Assembly (NCBI GenBank): GCA_905182985.1
Contig: CAJJDN010000036.1
Coordinates: forward strand, 497,584 to 561,583
Length of the DNA: 64,000 bases
DNA from: Paramecium sonneborni
Lineage: Eukaryota > Ciliophora > Oligohymenophorea > Peniculida > Parameciidae
Direction of reading: 5' to 3'
Positions within the stretch are counted from its first letter, which is position 1. Every line of letters begins with the position of its first letter. Of the stretch, positions 12,717 to 25,534 are shown in pieces. Position numbers and translations under genes: made by a program. The notes under the pieces were generated by a model that ran no database searches, was not told the DNA's origin, and was given only the letters and a program-made list of their open reading frames with translations.

Positions 12717-15700
12717 ATGAATAAACCTTAGAAGAAAAGAAGGCAGTCTACTATTTATAGATAATCTATAGCTTTATAAGAATTCTCTTAGAAATTACTT
12801 GAGAAGAATGATTTATTGGCATCAGAGATATAGAAAATAGTTAAAAAGTTATCGGTAGAGCAAAGAATGAAGAAAGCAATTAGACATATTTATGATGCTT
12901 ATTATTTGAGAACTATAAGGAATGATATTGATTTAGCGAACAAAAAATACTTAAAATTCTTTTGGTATTTAGAGAATAATCAATTTTGGATTGGTTTTCT
13001 ATTTCTGTTATCACTAATCTATTAGATTATAACATTCTTTGAATTACCATTTACAGATTTGGAAAAGGAAGAAGATGGAAATGTATTGATAATAGAAGGG
13101 ATAATCTTAACATTTTTGGGAATAGACTCCATAATTACAATAATACTTATGATAACAAAAAAGGAAAATAGATTAGCATTTAATCCAAAAAGGTAATTTA
13201 AATTGATAATTTACTATACATGTTTAATTGATTTCATAATACATAATAAAGAACCAAATACAATGAGATTCAGTAGAATATTAAGAACATTATTAATGCC
13301 TATGTATTCAAAGGACTTAAGAAGAAATTTAAAAGGAATAATGAAAGCTAGTCGAGATTTATTTATTTTAATTTTACTTTACTTAATCATAATATCTATA
13401 TTTTCATTTGTGGGTATAAATTTGATTGGACGTTTAGAGAATGTAGATATGAAAACATAGGATTATGGAGACTTTTTTAAATTTTTTTCAATGTTATTTA
13501 TGGTGGCTACTTTAGATTTTTATCCTGATATTATAATTCCTCCAATGTTATAAGGTACTTTTTACAGTCTATTTTTTATAATTTATTTGTTACTCTTTAT
13601 ATTTTTATTTGCTCCTATTCCACTTGCAGTTGTTTATGAAGGATTTAGAAGTCATAGAATGGAAATAGCAATTAATGATATTATAAAATAGAAATCAGCA
13701 ATGATGGCTAGTTTCATTTCTTTAGATTTATAGGATCAGGGATATTTAACACATGCATAATTTTAAGAATTTATAGAAAATTTTTATGAAAATCTAATTA
13801 GTAAAGAAGATTTGACTAATTTGTTTTCTTTGATTGATTAAGATTTCAAGTAAAAATTTAATAATAATTAGTGATAAGGTTCAATTTGATGAGTTCTATA
13901 AATTTCTTCATTTAATTTAAGATGGTTCTAATTTCAAATTACCAGAAAGTAAACCATTATAATGTTGGTAATCTTTGAGAGATTATTTAAATTCTAAGGG
14001 TTTAATAAGTTTCGTAGAAGGAAATGTATTAATATTTAAATATTTTAGTTATTTAGTATAAGTATGCTTATTATAACAATTACTAATTGTGTATTGATTG
14101 TAACAGCATTTATTATTGAAGATTCAGAGATTTTGGATATATTTACATTATTAGATACAGTTTTCTTAGTATTTTACAGTCTTGAATGCATAATTAAAAT
14201 TATAGCCTTAGGTATAAAACGATATTTTTAGGATGGATGGTATTAGATATAAATTATCTTAGGAATATATTTGATATATCATTAGTAATCTTACAGATTA
14301 TTTTTGATTATATTTTATTTAATATCGTATCTGGAAATATAGTTTAATCGATTAAAGCAAATAGATTATTAAGATTAGCAAAGATATAAAAAGTTTTTAG
14401 ATTATTTCGAGCTTTTAGATCAATCAAAATACTAAATTTTTTGTTATCTGGATTAGAATTTTTGGATATCATAAAAAATTTACTTTATAAGATTATTATC
14501 TGTGTTCCATTAATTTTTAGATTATTATTGCCTGTTTAAATGATATTTTTCATATATTCTTGTGTAGGGATGTATTTATATGGTAAGATTTAAAGAAATC
14601 CAGAGAATCCATATGCTAATTCAGAATGTAATGCTGATATATTTGAATATCAATGGGGAAGTTGTAAATATGCGGATTTCACATCATTTTCAGGATCATA
14701 TCTAATGATGTTATAAATGTTTATAGCAGCAGAATGGAATCAAGTAGTTTTTGAATTAACATATGATACAGAGGATATGTTATCAGCAATGTTATTTGTT
14801 GGTTCTTTTGAATTTTTATCTATATTTCTTTTAGCATTAATAGGTGGTTTAGTTTGGGAAGTATTTTCAGTAGTTTCTATGCAACTTAGATAATCAGAAG
14901 AATAAATTCCTTTAGAGAAAGAAATATCTTAAGATTAAGATTAATATGCTTTTTCAGGAACATAAATAGATTCTAAAAATACTCCTGAAACAGCTGCTAA
15001 TTAATTAAAAAAGAAAACTCTTATTTTAAATGATGATAATCCAGATGTTATTAAATTTTAGAGAAAATTAAGATCAGATAAAAAGAGTAAATCACTTACT
15101 AAAGTTTATAATCCATAAAGGAGTATTTCTGAATAATTAATTAAAGACGAGAAACCTGATCTTACTATAAGTTAACCTGGATCTAGAACTCATTTATTAC
15201 CTTTTCATCATTCAGGTCGTAAATAGATTGGATTTTAAAATACATAAATAAATAAATTAGGTACTAATATTGTTGAACATTATGAATTACATTTTAGAGA
15301 TTATTAAGAATGGTTAGTTAAATAATAAACAGATGGTTTAGATATAAATTAGGTAGCTAATGATTATATGATTCATTTAAGAAATGAAATTAAAAAAGAT
15401 GAAATATTTCAAAAAAAGAATGTTAATATATCTAATCATCATTTGTTGATTTAAAGTGCAGTTTTAAGAGATGCATCTGAAGTTTATATTAAATAATAAG
15501 AAGATAGATTTTTTAAGATGTCATTTGGAAAGAAATTTGAGAGAATAAAAGAATTAAAATTTTAGAGTAAATTTAAAGTAGAAAGTAAAATTATATTCTC
15601 ATTAATGGGTATCTTAAAATTTCCAAGACCTAATGTTAAATATTACTTTTAAATTTTATACTTAATAGAAAATTATTTCACTTATTAATTACTTTCAGAT

Positions 15701-16415
15701 TCTTCTTTTTTTAAAATGATTCATTAAATAAATAACAAATGGTATTCAATAGGTATTGAAGATGGATAAATAAGTTTCTAAAGATTAGATGCTGGTCCTT
15801 GGGATTATTCAGAAGAATTATTTTCATTAACTAATATGAGAATATGTTAAAATTTAAGATCTTTGTATGATACAGGTAATTAAGAATGTCTTTAAGCTAT
15901 TAACAAGTTTTCTGAAAGTGTTTAATTATTAGCTAAAAATTTTGATATCAATTTGTAGTCTATTGATACAAATAGTAGTTGTCTTATGTATCAAATAAAA
16001 AATGACAGATTTATTCCAGATAATATTGAGTCTCATTCTTGGAAAATGAAAAAATGTAATTATTTCTAATTTAACTTTTATAGCAAATGTGACTTTGGAT
16101 GATCAATCACCTAATACTAATTAAATAGTTTTCTTAGAATCGCAAAAATTAATTAATGGTTAAGGTTTTAATAAAAAAGATTAGTCTATAAGTTTGGATG
16201 AATATAAGTATGTTAGTAAAACTATAATGTTTGTGTTAACTCGAACTTAAGCTAAAGAAAAACGAATAATTTATCAAAATCTGGTTATGTTAGCATAATT
16301 TCTATAAGATGTAGTAGGAGTCATTCATAATTATGAATCTAATTTTTTCAAATAAATTGATAATCTCTTTGAACTAAGAAACTAATAAAAAGTTAAGACT
16401 GTACCAAAAGAGTGA
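12717..16415 (+). CDS. Two-pore-domain voltage-gated cation channel (TPC family) with long cytosolic tail
   Basis: A protein of 1200 residues after removing introns of 22, 23, 23 and 28 nt (exact codons). Repeat I (about residues 95-330) has six hydrophobic segments and a pore stretch VATLDFYPDIIIPPM, resembling the first TPC filter. A linker at about 330-410 carries two degenerate EF-hands (LDLQDQGYL; LIDQDF), as in plant TPC1. Repeat II (about 430-720) has an S4 with spaced Arg/Lys (RLLRLAKIQKVFRLFRAFR) and the pore IAAEWNQVVFEL. TPCs conduct Na+ or Ca2+ across endolysosomal or vacuolar membranes. The tail of nearly 500 residues is unusual and has no recognised domain. Confidence 0.85.
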
Positions 16416-16496
16416 TATTTAATAGGCGGTTAAATCGATGCGCCACTAATTTATAAATTATATTCATTTTATAATTCTTCTTAATAATAAAAATAA

Positions 16497-16664
16497 ATGA
16501 ATAATTCTTAGTCACCCTTAAAAATAAAGCAATAAAAATGTCCTGAAGCCCCAAGAAAATAATTAAAATTTACAAGAATTGACGAATAATCTATAAGATC
16601 TGTTTGCAGAATACTTTTTGTAAATGAAACAAAACCTGAAATTACTCTAACCTAGACTCTTTGA
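16497..16664 (+). CDS. Small ORF, 55 residues, unknown function
   Basis: A short intron-free frame from ATG to TGA with protein-like composition: a basic N-terminal half (PRKQLKFTRIDEQSIR) and a mixed C-terminal half (CRILFVNETKPEITLTQ). It lies alone between the channel gene and the next plus-strand gene. No family is recognised. Short open frames arise easily when TGA is the only stop, so this is only a candidate. Confidence 0.35.
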
Positions 16665-16909
16665 TTTTAGTGTATATTTACATTATAAAACAATTAAATA
16701 GAGATCTTTTATAATAGTGTTATATATATACAAATATTTAGTAAACTGTTCAATTTATAATATTAAAAATTTTCTACTAGAAATAACTATTTATTTAATA
16801 AAAAATAATTATCTTTAATATAGTCTTGAATTGAATTTACTATCAAAAGTTTAATATAATCAAAATGATATTAAATTTAGTAATAAAAATTAATAATAAA
16901 ATTATAGTA

Positions 16910-17907
16910 ATGGACTTGAGAAACAGAAATACTAGAAAAGTTTTACTTTAAATGTTAGAGAAACAATTGAAATCAATTATGACTGAAAATACTACAAAAG
17001 TGAAATTTTAGGAATAGTTGATAAGATTTTAGATTTATGAAGATTAAAAAAGAGCTAGATTAAAATAACATAGTCCATAACCATAATAATTAATAAGAAC
17101 ACATAGTTAATCAGATCATATTGATTTTTATGAAAGATAGTAATCTTAATAAAAATTAAAAAATGAACGACTATAACAATCGAAAGAGAAATCGATATAA
17201 AAAAAGCTATAGGAAGAGATTTAAGAAGCTACATTTCATCCTAAAATTCTTAAACCTAAAAATTAGAATGCTTAAAAGAATGATTTGTATCAATAAGGAA
17301 TGAAATGGATGTAATAAAAAGTATTAATTATTAATAGATAAGGCTGATCATATTGATAAAATGAAAGAGTCTTCTATGATTTAATTAAGTTAAGAGAATT
17401 TATTTAAGCCAATGGTAAACAAAGTATCAGAGAAAATAATCAAAACAACAAATCAAACAAATTTCTTTTAGAGGATGAATAAAAATGAAGATAAAAAGAA
17501 AGAGAAAATCAAGAGATTAAAGACAGATGCTACTCCATCATTCAAACCAAAGATAAATGGTATAAAGTTAAATTTATAAATTAGATCGTTCAAAAAAAGT
17601 ACAGAGTACACTGAATAAAGATATTTTATAAGTTTCTGTTAATTTAGAATTAATGGAGAAAATTCGGAATTATAATTAAAGAGAACAAAATAATTCATGC
17701 CATGAATATTCTAGATAGAGAAATTGTTCATCAGCATTATCATAATCAATAGATTTTGAGAAGCAGCAATCAGATTATCCAAGTTTTAGAAATTCTAATA
17801 CAATTAAGAAATAACCAAAATTATAGATTGATTATAATTGTTCTTCTGAGAATTTGACAGAAATGTTATATGAAGCATTGGGTGATTAAAATTATGATTA
17901 TTTTTGA
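16910..17907 (+). CDS. Basic, Q-rich hypothetical protein
   Basis: A protein of 316 residues after removing introns of 22 nt (ending AAG) and 25 nt (ending TAG), with an exact codon count. It is rich in Lys, Arg and Gln and contains two blocks of the type TFHPKI and SFKPKI, a short motif I associate with ciliate cytoskeletal or ciliary proteins from memory only. The C-terminal third is Ser/Asn-rich. There is no enzyme motif and no membrane segment. Its last 264 bases are repeated after the N block at 18790-19053 as part of the contig overlap. Confidence 0.65.
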
Positions 17908-17971
17908 ATTATCACTTTAAAATACTTTTGAAAATGTATAAATATTAAATATATAAATAATATATATATAT

Positions 17972-18439
17972 ATGCCTAAAATTAAAACTATTCGAACAAA
18001 GAAAGCCCCTGATGGATGGGACTTGATTGAACCAACTATTACAGAAATTGGAAATCAAATAAGAGATGTAGAAAATCAAGCTTATAGTGATAAGAAAAAG
18101 CCAGAGCAATTCTGGGAAATTTACAAATTGCATCACTAAAGGTAAATAAATATTTAAATATAAAGATCACGTTATATTTATGAAATGTACTATTACAAAA
18201 AAGAAATATCAAGAGAATTATATGAACATTGCTTATAAGAGCAATATGGAGATGCATCATTAATAGCAAAATGGAAAAAGACAGGTTATGAAAAATTATG
18301 TTGTTTGCGTTGTATTTCAAAATCTCAACATAATTTTGGAGGAGCTTGTATTTGTAGAGTTCCAAAAGCTAAATTAGAGGAAGGTAAATTAGTACAATGT
18401 AAATAATGTGGATGTAGAGGTTGTGCTAGTGGAGATTGA
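17972..18439 (+). CDS. BUD31: BUD31/G10 spliceosome-associated protein
   Basis: A protein of 147 residues after one 24-nt intron ending AAG, close to the usual length of about 144. The N-terminus has [11 protein letters not shown], the middle [19 protein letters not shown] and [11 protein letters not shown], and the C-terminus the cysteine clusters [16 protein letters not shown] and CKQCGCRGC that bind zinc. BUD31 is a conserved component of activated spliceosomes. The intron position between Arg and Ser is certain because both flanks are strongly conserved. An identical copy at 19118-19585 is an assembly duplicate. Confidence 0.95.
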
Positions 18440-18474
18440 TAAAGTTATCTATAAAATAGTAACATATAAAATTT

Positions 18475-18684
18475 ATGTTTAAATAAAATTCATTCTGTAA
18501 GATAATTCCTAATTTTGAGAAATCACGTCATAAGGGATAAAATGGGAAGATTGCAAGTATAGGTGGATCATTAGAATATACAGGAGCTCCTTATTATGCA
18601 GCAATATCTTCTTTAAAGGGAGGTGGTGATTTAGCATATATATTTTGTACTAAATCTGCTGCAATTCCAATAAAGAGTTATAGT
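18475..18684 (+). CDS. NAD(P)H-hydrate dehydratase, 5' fragment (assembly copy)
   Basis: The first 70 codons of the gene annotated in full at 19621-20634. It is cut by the run of N. It is the same locus on the other contig, not a second gene. Confidence 0.85.
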
Positions 18685-18789
18685 NNNNNNNNNNNNNNNN
18701 NNNNNNNNNNNNNNNNNNNNNNNNNNNNNNNNNNNNNNNNNNNNNNNNNNNNNNNNNNNNNNNNNNNNNNNNNNNNNNNNNNNNNNNNN
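18685..18789. other. Assembly gap, 105 N
   Basis: A run of N between two copies of a 1041-nt sequence. The gap length is probably arbitrary, since the true distance appears to be negative (an overlap). Confidence 0.95.
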
Positions 18790-19830
18790 TTAGAATTAAT
18801 GGAGAAAATTCGGAATTATAATTAAAGAGAACAAAATAATTCATGCCATGAATATTCTAGATAGAGAAATTGTTCATCAGCATTATCATAATCAATAGAT
18901 TTTGAGAAGCAGCAATCAGATTATCCAAGTTTTAGAAATTCTAATACAATTAAGAAATAACCAAAATTATAGATTGATTATAATTGTTCTTCTGAGAATT
19001 TGACAGAAATGTTATATGAAGCATTGGGTGATTAAAATTATGATTATTTTTGAATTATCACTTTAAAATACTTTTGAAAATGTATAAATATTAAATATAT
19101 AAATAATATATATATATATGCCTAAAATTAAAACTATTCGAACAAAGAAAGCCCCTGATGGATGGGACTTGATTGAACCAACTATTACAGAAATTGGAAA
19201 TCAAATAAGAGATGTAGAAAATCAAGCTTATAGTGATAAGAAAAAGCCAGAGCAATTCTGGGAAATTTACAAATTGCATCACTAAAGGTAAATAAATATT
19301 TAAATATAAAGATCACGTTATATTTATGAAATGTACTATTACAAAAAAGAAATATCAAGAGAATTATATGAACATTGCTTATAAGAGCAATATGGAGATG
19401 CATCATTAATAGCAAAATGGAAAAAGACAGGTTATGAAAAATTATGTTGTTTGCGTTGTATTTCAAAATCTCAACATAATTTTGGAGGAGCTTGTATTTG
19501 TAGAGTTCCAAAAGCTAAATTAGAGGAAGGTAAATTAGTACAATGTAAATAATGTGGATGTAGAGGTTGTGCTAGTGGAGATTGATAAAGTTATCTATAA
19601 AATAGTAACATATAAAATTTATGTTTAAATAAAATTCATTCTGTAAGATAATTCCTAATTTTGAGAAATCACGTCATAAGGGATAAAATGGGAAGATTGC
19701 AAGTATAGGTGGATCATTAGAATATACAGGAGCTCCTTATTATGCAGCAATATCTTCTTTAAAGGGAGGTGGTGATTTAGCATATATATTTTGTACTAAA
19801 TCTGCTGCAATTCCAATAAAGAGTTATAGT
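18790..19830. repeat. Right copy of the 1041-nt direct repeat
   Basis: Starts right after the N run and matches 17644-18684. Its first 264 bases (18790-19053) are the 3' end of the Q-rich gene at 16910-17907. Confidence 0.88.
19118..19585 (+). CDS. BUD31: BUD31, duplicate from contig overlap
   Basis: Matches 17972-18439, including the intron. It should be collapsed with that entry. Confidence 0.93.
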
Positions 19831-20634
19831 CCTGAATGTATAGTATATCCTTACTTATTGGAGGAAGGGGAAGAATAATAGTTAGATGAGATGATAAATA
19901 AATTAATATGTTAAACAAAGATTATGCATTCATTAATAATAGGTCCAGGATTAGGAAGAGAATAAATAACTAGTAAAATATTGGAGGAAATTTTTAAATA
20001 AAATAATAGTATAAAGATTTTAGATGCTGATGCTTTATGGCATATTTCATAGAAATAAAATAAATTAATTAGAATAATATAAGAAAAGAGTGAATAATTT
20101 ATATTGACTCCAAATGCAATGGAAATAAAACGTTTATTGGAGTATTTTGAATTGGAATATATAAAGCCTGATTATGATAGGATAATTGTAAAATAGTAAT
20201 AGTAATAATTTGATGATTATTAATAATAATAAAGGATGTAACAGGATGGATTTATAAATTACAAATAAATTGTAATCGATTGTGGCTATCCAGGATTGAT
20301 GGCTGAATTAAGTAGAAAAATGAACAATGTTATAATTGTATCAAAGGGTTAGAATGATATTATAACAAATGGAAAAGTGGGATATGCAATAGATATGGTA
20401 GGATCAAATAAAAGATGTGGAGGTTAAGGTGATATATTGAGTGGATTGATAGGATTGTATTCTTATTGGGCTTAAGAATAAAATATAGATAAGATTGAGG
20501 GATGTATTTTAGGAAGTGTAGTTACAAGAGGTGCTGCAAAAAGGGCAGAAAATAAAGAGCATTTCTCATTGACTACTCCTAAAATTATAGATCATATTGG
20601 AGATACTCTTTATAGTATAGTTTGTGGTTAATGA
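19621..20634 (+). CDS. NAXD: ATP-dependent NAD(P)H-hydrate dehydratase (carbohydrate kinase fold)
   Basis: A protein of 337 residues, no introns. It converts the damaged hydrate NAD(P)HX back to NAD(P)H using ATP. Family blocks seen in order: [39 protein letters not shown], the IIGPGLGR loop, [30 protein letters not shown], and the catalytic [15 protein letters not shown] region near the C-terminus. Length fits the eukaryotic enzyme. A Q-rich insertion of about 20 residues sits between the [11 protein letters not shown] block and VSKGQ. It follows BUD31 closely on the same strand, and its 5' end is duplicated before the N gap. Confidence 0.92.
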
Positions 20635-20668
20635 TTAATAATGTGTTTATTATATATTATTAACAATT

Positions 20669-23600
20669 ATGGAAGACTTTGATGATATGGTTGATATGGA
20701 AATTATTAATGATTAAGAATTATTGGTTAATCTCAAAAAGAGATATTAGTTAAAAAAAATATTCACATATGTTGGACCTACATTATTAGTAATTAATCCA
20801 TTTGAAGCATGTCCACATTTAATTAATCAAGAAACTAAAAATAAATATATATAATAAGCAATCAATAAAGAAAATAGAAGTACTTAACCTCCACATATGT
20901 ATGCTATTGGAGCTGAAGCAATTAAATGTTTATTTGAAAATCAAAAAAATTAAGCAATTATAATATCAGGTGAAAGTGGAGCAGGAAAAACAGAAAATGC
21001 TAAATCATGTATGAATTTAATTACTAGTGTGAAATTTGAAACTCCAAGATAATCATAAGAAAAAAAAAATAGTATCAATAAATTCGCCATCGAAGATCGA
21101 GTAATTCAATTCCAATTTATTTCTAGATTCTTTCATGTAATCCTATCTTAGAAGCTTTCGGTAATGCTAAAACTTTGAGAAATAATAATTCAAGTAGATT
21201 TGGTAAATATACCAAAATCTACATCTCAAAAAAAGATAAGAAAATTAAAGGAGCTCAGATATATAATTACTTATTAGAGAAAAGTAGAATATGTTTGTAA
21301 GGAAAAGGAGAGAGAAATTTTCACATCTTTTATCATATTTTAAAGGGAATGCCGATAAATGAATTACAGCAATTATTCTTAAGTGAAAATGATTAGCCTA
21401 TATAATTGAATAAAATATCATACATTAATACTATATAAGATGTTGATGGAATAGATGATAAGAAACTATATGATGAAGTCAATCAATCTTATAATTTATT
21501 AGGTTTAGAGTCTGATAAATCTAATATCCATTAAATAGTAGCAGCTGTATTACATTTAGGAGATTTGTAATTTAATGATGCTACTCTTACTGATGATGTT
21601 CCCTGTTAAATTATCACAGAAAATAAATTAGAATACTTATCTAAATTATTATAATTAAATATAAAAGAAATAAGTGAAGCTTTAATACTTAAATAAAGAA
21701 TTATAAATAAATAAAAGATTATTTCTCCTGTTTCATATAATTAATGTATCTAAAATAGAGATTCATGGGCTAAAGAATTATTTGAACGATTATTCAATTG
21801 GCTTGTTTGTAAATTGAATTAGAATATCCTACCAGAAGAAGAATTTGATATTAATAATAATAATACATATATTGGATTGTTAGATATCTATGGATTTGAA
21901 GTTTTTGATAAGAATGGATTTGAATAATTAATAATTAATTATACAAATGAGAGACTTCATTAATTATATATTTAATATGTATTTAAAGGAGAAGAAATAG
22001 TATTTAAAGAAGAAGGACTTGATAAATTTTGTTAACATATCAAATACAAAGATAATTAAGCCTTAATAGATTGTTTAGATAAATCTCCATTAGGCATATT
22101 TGATATCTTAGATGAAGTATGTTAAGTAGGTGGAGATGATGATTTATTAATTAGTAATATAAGAAAAAAACAAAAAGATCCTAAATATGTTTTATAACCT
22201 AAAATGCCTTCAACCTAATCATTTATTATTGTTCACACTGCTAGAAATGTTGAATATTTGATTGCTGGATTTAGAGAAAAAAATGTTGATGAAATTAGTG
22301 TCTTAACTGCATTTTATAGTGAAAAAAGTGGTAATCCACTTATTTCTAAATTATTTACTGTTGAAGATAAATAAGTATAAACAGTTACTAAGAAAGATAA
22401 AAGTTTATCAAAAAAAATAAGAACATAAATGAATGATTTAATGAAAGAATTAACTAATAATTGTGATGTCCATTTTGTTAGATGTATTAAACCAAATGAC
22501 CTTAAAAAACCATAATTATTGGAAGATGATTATGCATTATAATAAATAAGATATTTAGGTGTATTAGATAGTTTAAAGGTTAGAAAATAAAATTATCCAT
22601 TTAGAAGATTGCATAAATAATTTTATAAATAATTTGGTGAAATAACATCTAATCCTCTTTTTAATATTCTTGAATAATAATCTGCTGATTTTAGAGAACT
22701 TAATCTATAATTGTTTTAATAATATTTTCCAAAACTTGGTCCTGAATTAGTCTTATTTGGATAAAAAAGAATATTCATTAGAATAGAAGGTATGGATATT
22801 ATTCAACAGGTTTTTACTGAAATTATGGTAAAAAAGAGTAAGATTGCTTTAAAAATTTAATATAATTGGCATAAATATTTGATTAAAAAGAATCTAAAGA
22901 GAATACACGGTCATTATTAAAAGATCAAATTATGTAATTGGAGTAAAGCTCTTAAAGCATTTTAGAATTTGTATTATTATTAACTTAGATAATCAAAGAT
23001 GAAATTATATTAAAATTAACTTGATAAGATTTTATAGTATGTATATAGATTGTAAGCAATTAATTATTTTGATAAAATAATGAATAATATAATAATTATT
23101 TAAAGATAGATTTAGAAATGGTTGTTTTTGAAAAGAATAAAAAAGTTAGTTTTAGTTAAATACAATATAAATTATATAATAGACAATACTTGGTAATCTA
23201 TTAGGTTGAAAAAGGTTTTGGTGATATAGAGTTTTTTTAGAGGATAAAGAGTTAGAAGAATACATAAAAATGTTGTTATAAAATCTTAATAAGCAAGATT
23301 GAACAAAAGAAATGAACTTGCAGCAATAAGAATTTAAAAAAGAATTAAAGGCATTCAAGTTAGAGAACATATCAGAAAATTGAATAAAGCGGCTTTTAAA
23401 ATTCAAGGTTTTGTGAAAATGAAATGGTTATCTACTACTTTTAAGTAAATAAGAATGAGTACAAGAAAGATTTAAAAATTGATAAGAATATATTTGATAA
23501 AATAACGAGCAAAAAATATAAAGAAAGAGAAATATTTGAAACCTTTAGAAGAGGAGATATAATAAATTATTAAGATTGAAGAAAATGATTTATTTGGAAA

Positions 23601-24886
23601 TAATATAAATTAATTTAGTTTTGATTAAATATTGAATTAAGAAGATGATTAATTTCGAGATAAAGGATAATTATTTGATATAATAGTAGATTTAGAAATA
23701 TTATCTGATGTTGGTTGTTATTCACCATCCTTTGCTTAAAATTATAAAGTATTATTTTAATAATGTTATAAAAATGAAAATATAATATAAAGTGTTAGAG
23801 TTGGTAGTTTTCATAGTATTGCATCTACAAATGCAAATAAATTATATGTTTGGGGTTTAAATAATGAAGGTTAATTAGGATAAGGAAGAGCGATTGATAT
23901 TCCTTAATAACCATAATTACTAAATCTTAATGTGATAATGGATTAAATAGAATGCACAGACTTTAATAGTTATGTAAAATGCCATGATGGAAAACTTATC
24001 ATTTGGGGTGCATAATGTTAAACTATTAGTTATGTTGATATTTAGCCAATTAAATAAATATCATGTAGATTTGATAGAACATATATAGTAACTCAATAAG
24101 GATAGATTTAATATTGGGATAGTGATCATGTTATTTAAAACATTGCAACCAATTCTCCTATCTCATAAGTTTCTATTGGTTTAAATTTTGTTGCTTTACT
24201 CACTAATTATGGATAAGTAATGGTGAAAGGAACAAATGAACACGGATAATTAGGTTTAGGAGATAATTTATTTCGTTAGGAATTAAACTAAATTAAAATT
24301 CCTTACAAAGCTAATTTAATTAGTTGTGGTTTAAAACATTTAAGTATTTAATGTTGTAATGGAAAGGCTTATGTATCTGGTTGGAATTTGCATGGTTAAT
24401 TAGGATTAGGAGACTTATAAGATAGATGGAATATTGTATAATTAAAATAAGAGATTTAATAAATCTGTTGTAGTAGAACATCAACTATAATTCTTTTAGA
24501 AAATAAATTAATTCTCTGGTGTGGTACTAATGGTTTCTTAAAGTACTAAAATGAATTCGTTCAATTAGTTAAGAAAGTATGAATTTTGTTGTTATTATTA
24601 AAAGGTGAAGTATTTATAAAAATTGAATCCAGTACGAATTTAATGTTCTTATTCTAAAGTTATTAGCCTAATTAACATAACTTATGCTAAATTGGAAAAG
24701 ATAAAATAACCAGAAAAGCTTAAAGGAATTTTGGGAACTTTAACTTAAAAATGGATTGAGTGTAACATTAATTCAATAGATCCTCCTATGATTGAAAGTG
24801 TTTCCAACTACTTGATGCATTATCATATGAAAAAGCCCACTTCTAACAACTCTTAAATTGTATTAAATAAAGTTTGTAGGAAATGA
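20669..24886 (+). CDS. Myosin heavy chain with IQ region and C-terminal RCC1-like repeats
   Basis: A protein of 1387 residues after introns of 26 and 28 nt (exact codons). The motor domain has the P-loop [10 protein letters not shown] (about residue 101), switch [10 protein letters not shown] (about 163) and LDIYGFEVF (about 396). Basic helical segments with IQ-like spacing follow to about 850. From about 1030 there are repeated blocks such as [27 protein letters not shown] and SGWNLHGQLGLGD, which are RCC1-type beta-propeller repeats. So an actin motor carries a predicted propeller in place of a long coiled tail. The last intron uses AAG; reading through it instead would end the protein at 24582. 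A role in cargo transport or phagosome motility is likely. Confidence 0.9.
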
Positions 24887-25126
24887 AAATAAATGTATCT
24901 TCATGTATATTTAATTTTTTACTTTTGATTGAGATTTTTGAAAAACATTTATTTTTTCTTTTTTTTTCTCCAGAAAATAATTCTGAAATCTTTTGAATAA
25001 ATGATGACAAATCAATGCACTCTATTGGGTAAAATATGATTTTATTAGATTGAATAATAACTTCACAATGTCTATAATTCTTATATTCAATTTCTAATTC
25101 TAGAGAATTTGCGTTATCAACACATA

Positions 25127-25336
25127 ATGACAAATCCCTTAAACTCAATAAAGGTGGAAGAAGGTTTAGAGTATAATAATTAAATATATCATAGTGAATA
25201 ACCAATTGAATCTAAATCAACTATTGAGTCTGTTAAATAGTTTGCTGGTGATTTAAAAGCGTAGGTACCAATTAAGAAAACAAGACGCAAGAATGTCAGA
25301 AAAACATACAATAATGGTATTGAGAATATTTAATGA
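25127..25336 (+). CDS. Small basic protein, unknown function
   Basis: A 69-residue intron-free frame. The N-terminal half is acidic (VEEGLEYNNQIYHSEQPIE) and the C-terminal half strongly basic (VPIKKTRRKNVRKTYNNG). Composition and use of TAA/TAG for Gln look like real coding. Upstream in-frame codons exist without a better ATG, and an additional 5' exon ending in a 20-nt intron near 25030 is conceivable. No family is recognised. The minus-strand open frame overlapping it lacks an ATG and was rejected. Confidence 0.45.
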
Positions 25337-25534
25337 AAGGTCACTGGACCCAAAAGGAACATCGTTTATATTTGTAATTTATAGAAACAAATAAGGAAAT
25401 AATGATGAAATCAGATATGAAAAAGCAAGAGAAGATTTTTAAATAGATGTCACTTGTAATAAAAACTAGATCACCATCGCAATGTAGATCTCATCATTAA
25501 AAATTCAATCCTTTCTGAGAATATCATTTATTAT
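25337..25534. other. Short intergenic stretch between convergent genes
   Basis: About 200 bases between the stop of the small plus-strand gene and the stop of the minus-strand GPCR gene. Nothing specific is seen beyond AT-rich sequence. Confidence 0.5.

Larger units (their letters stand above)
17644..18684. repeat. Left copy of a 1041-nt direct repeat at the 105-N gap
   Basis: Repeated at 18790-19830 with an offset of 1146. It contains the end of the Q-rich gene, all of BUD31 and the start of the NAD(P)H-hydrate dehydratase gene, and ends at the first N. Confidence 0.88.

Noticed and set aside
18650..18844. Minus-strand frame spanning the N block
   Set aside because: The middle is unknown sequence and the flanks are contig ends.
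24843..25205. 120-codon minus-strand open frame between the myosin and the small basic gene
   Set aside because: It has no ATG (begins TTG) and, read with the ciliate code, stays open well into the antisense of the myosin exon. The plus-strand reading of 25127-25336 is more protein-like.
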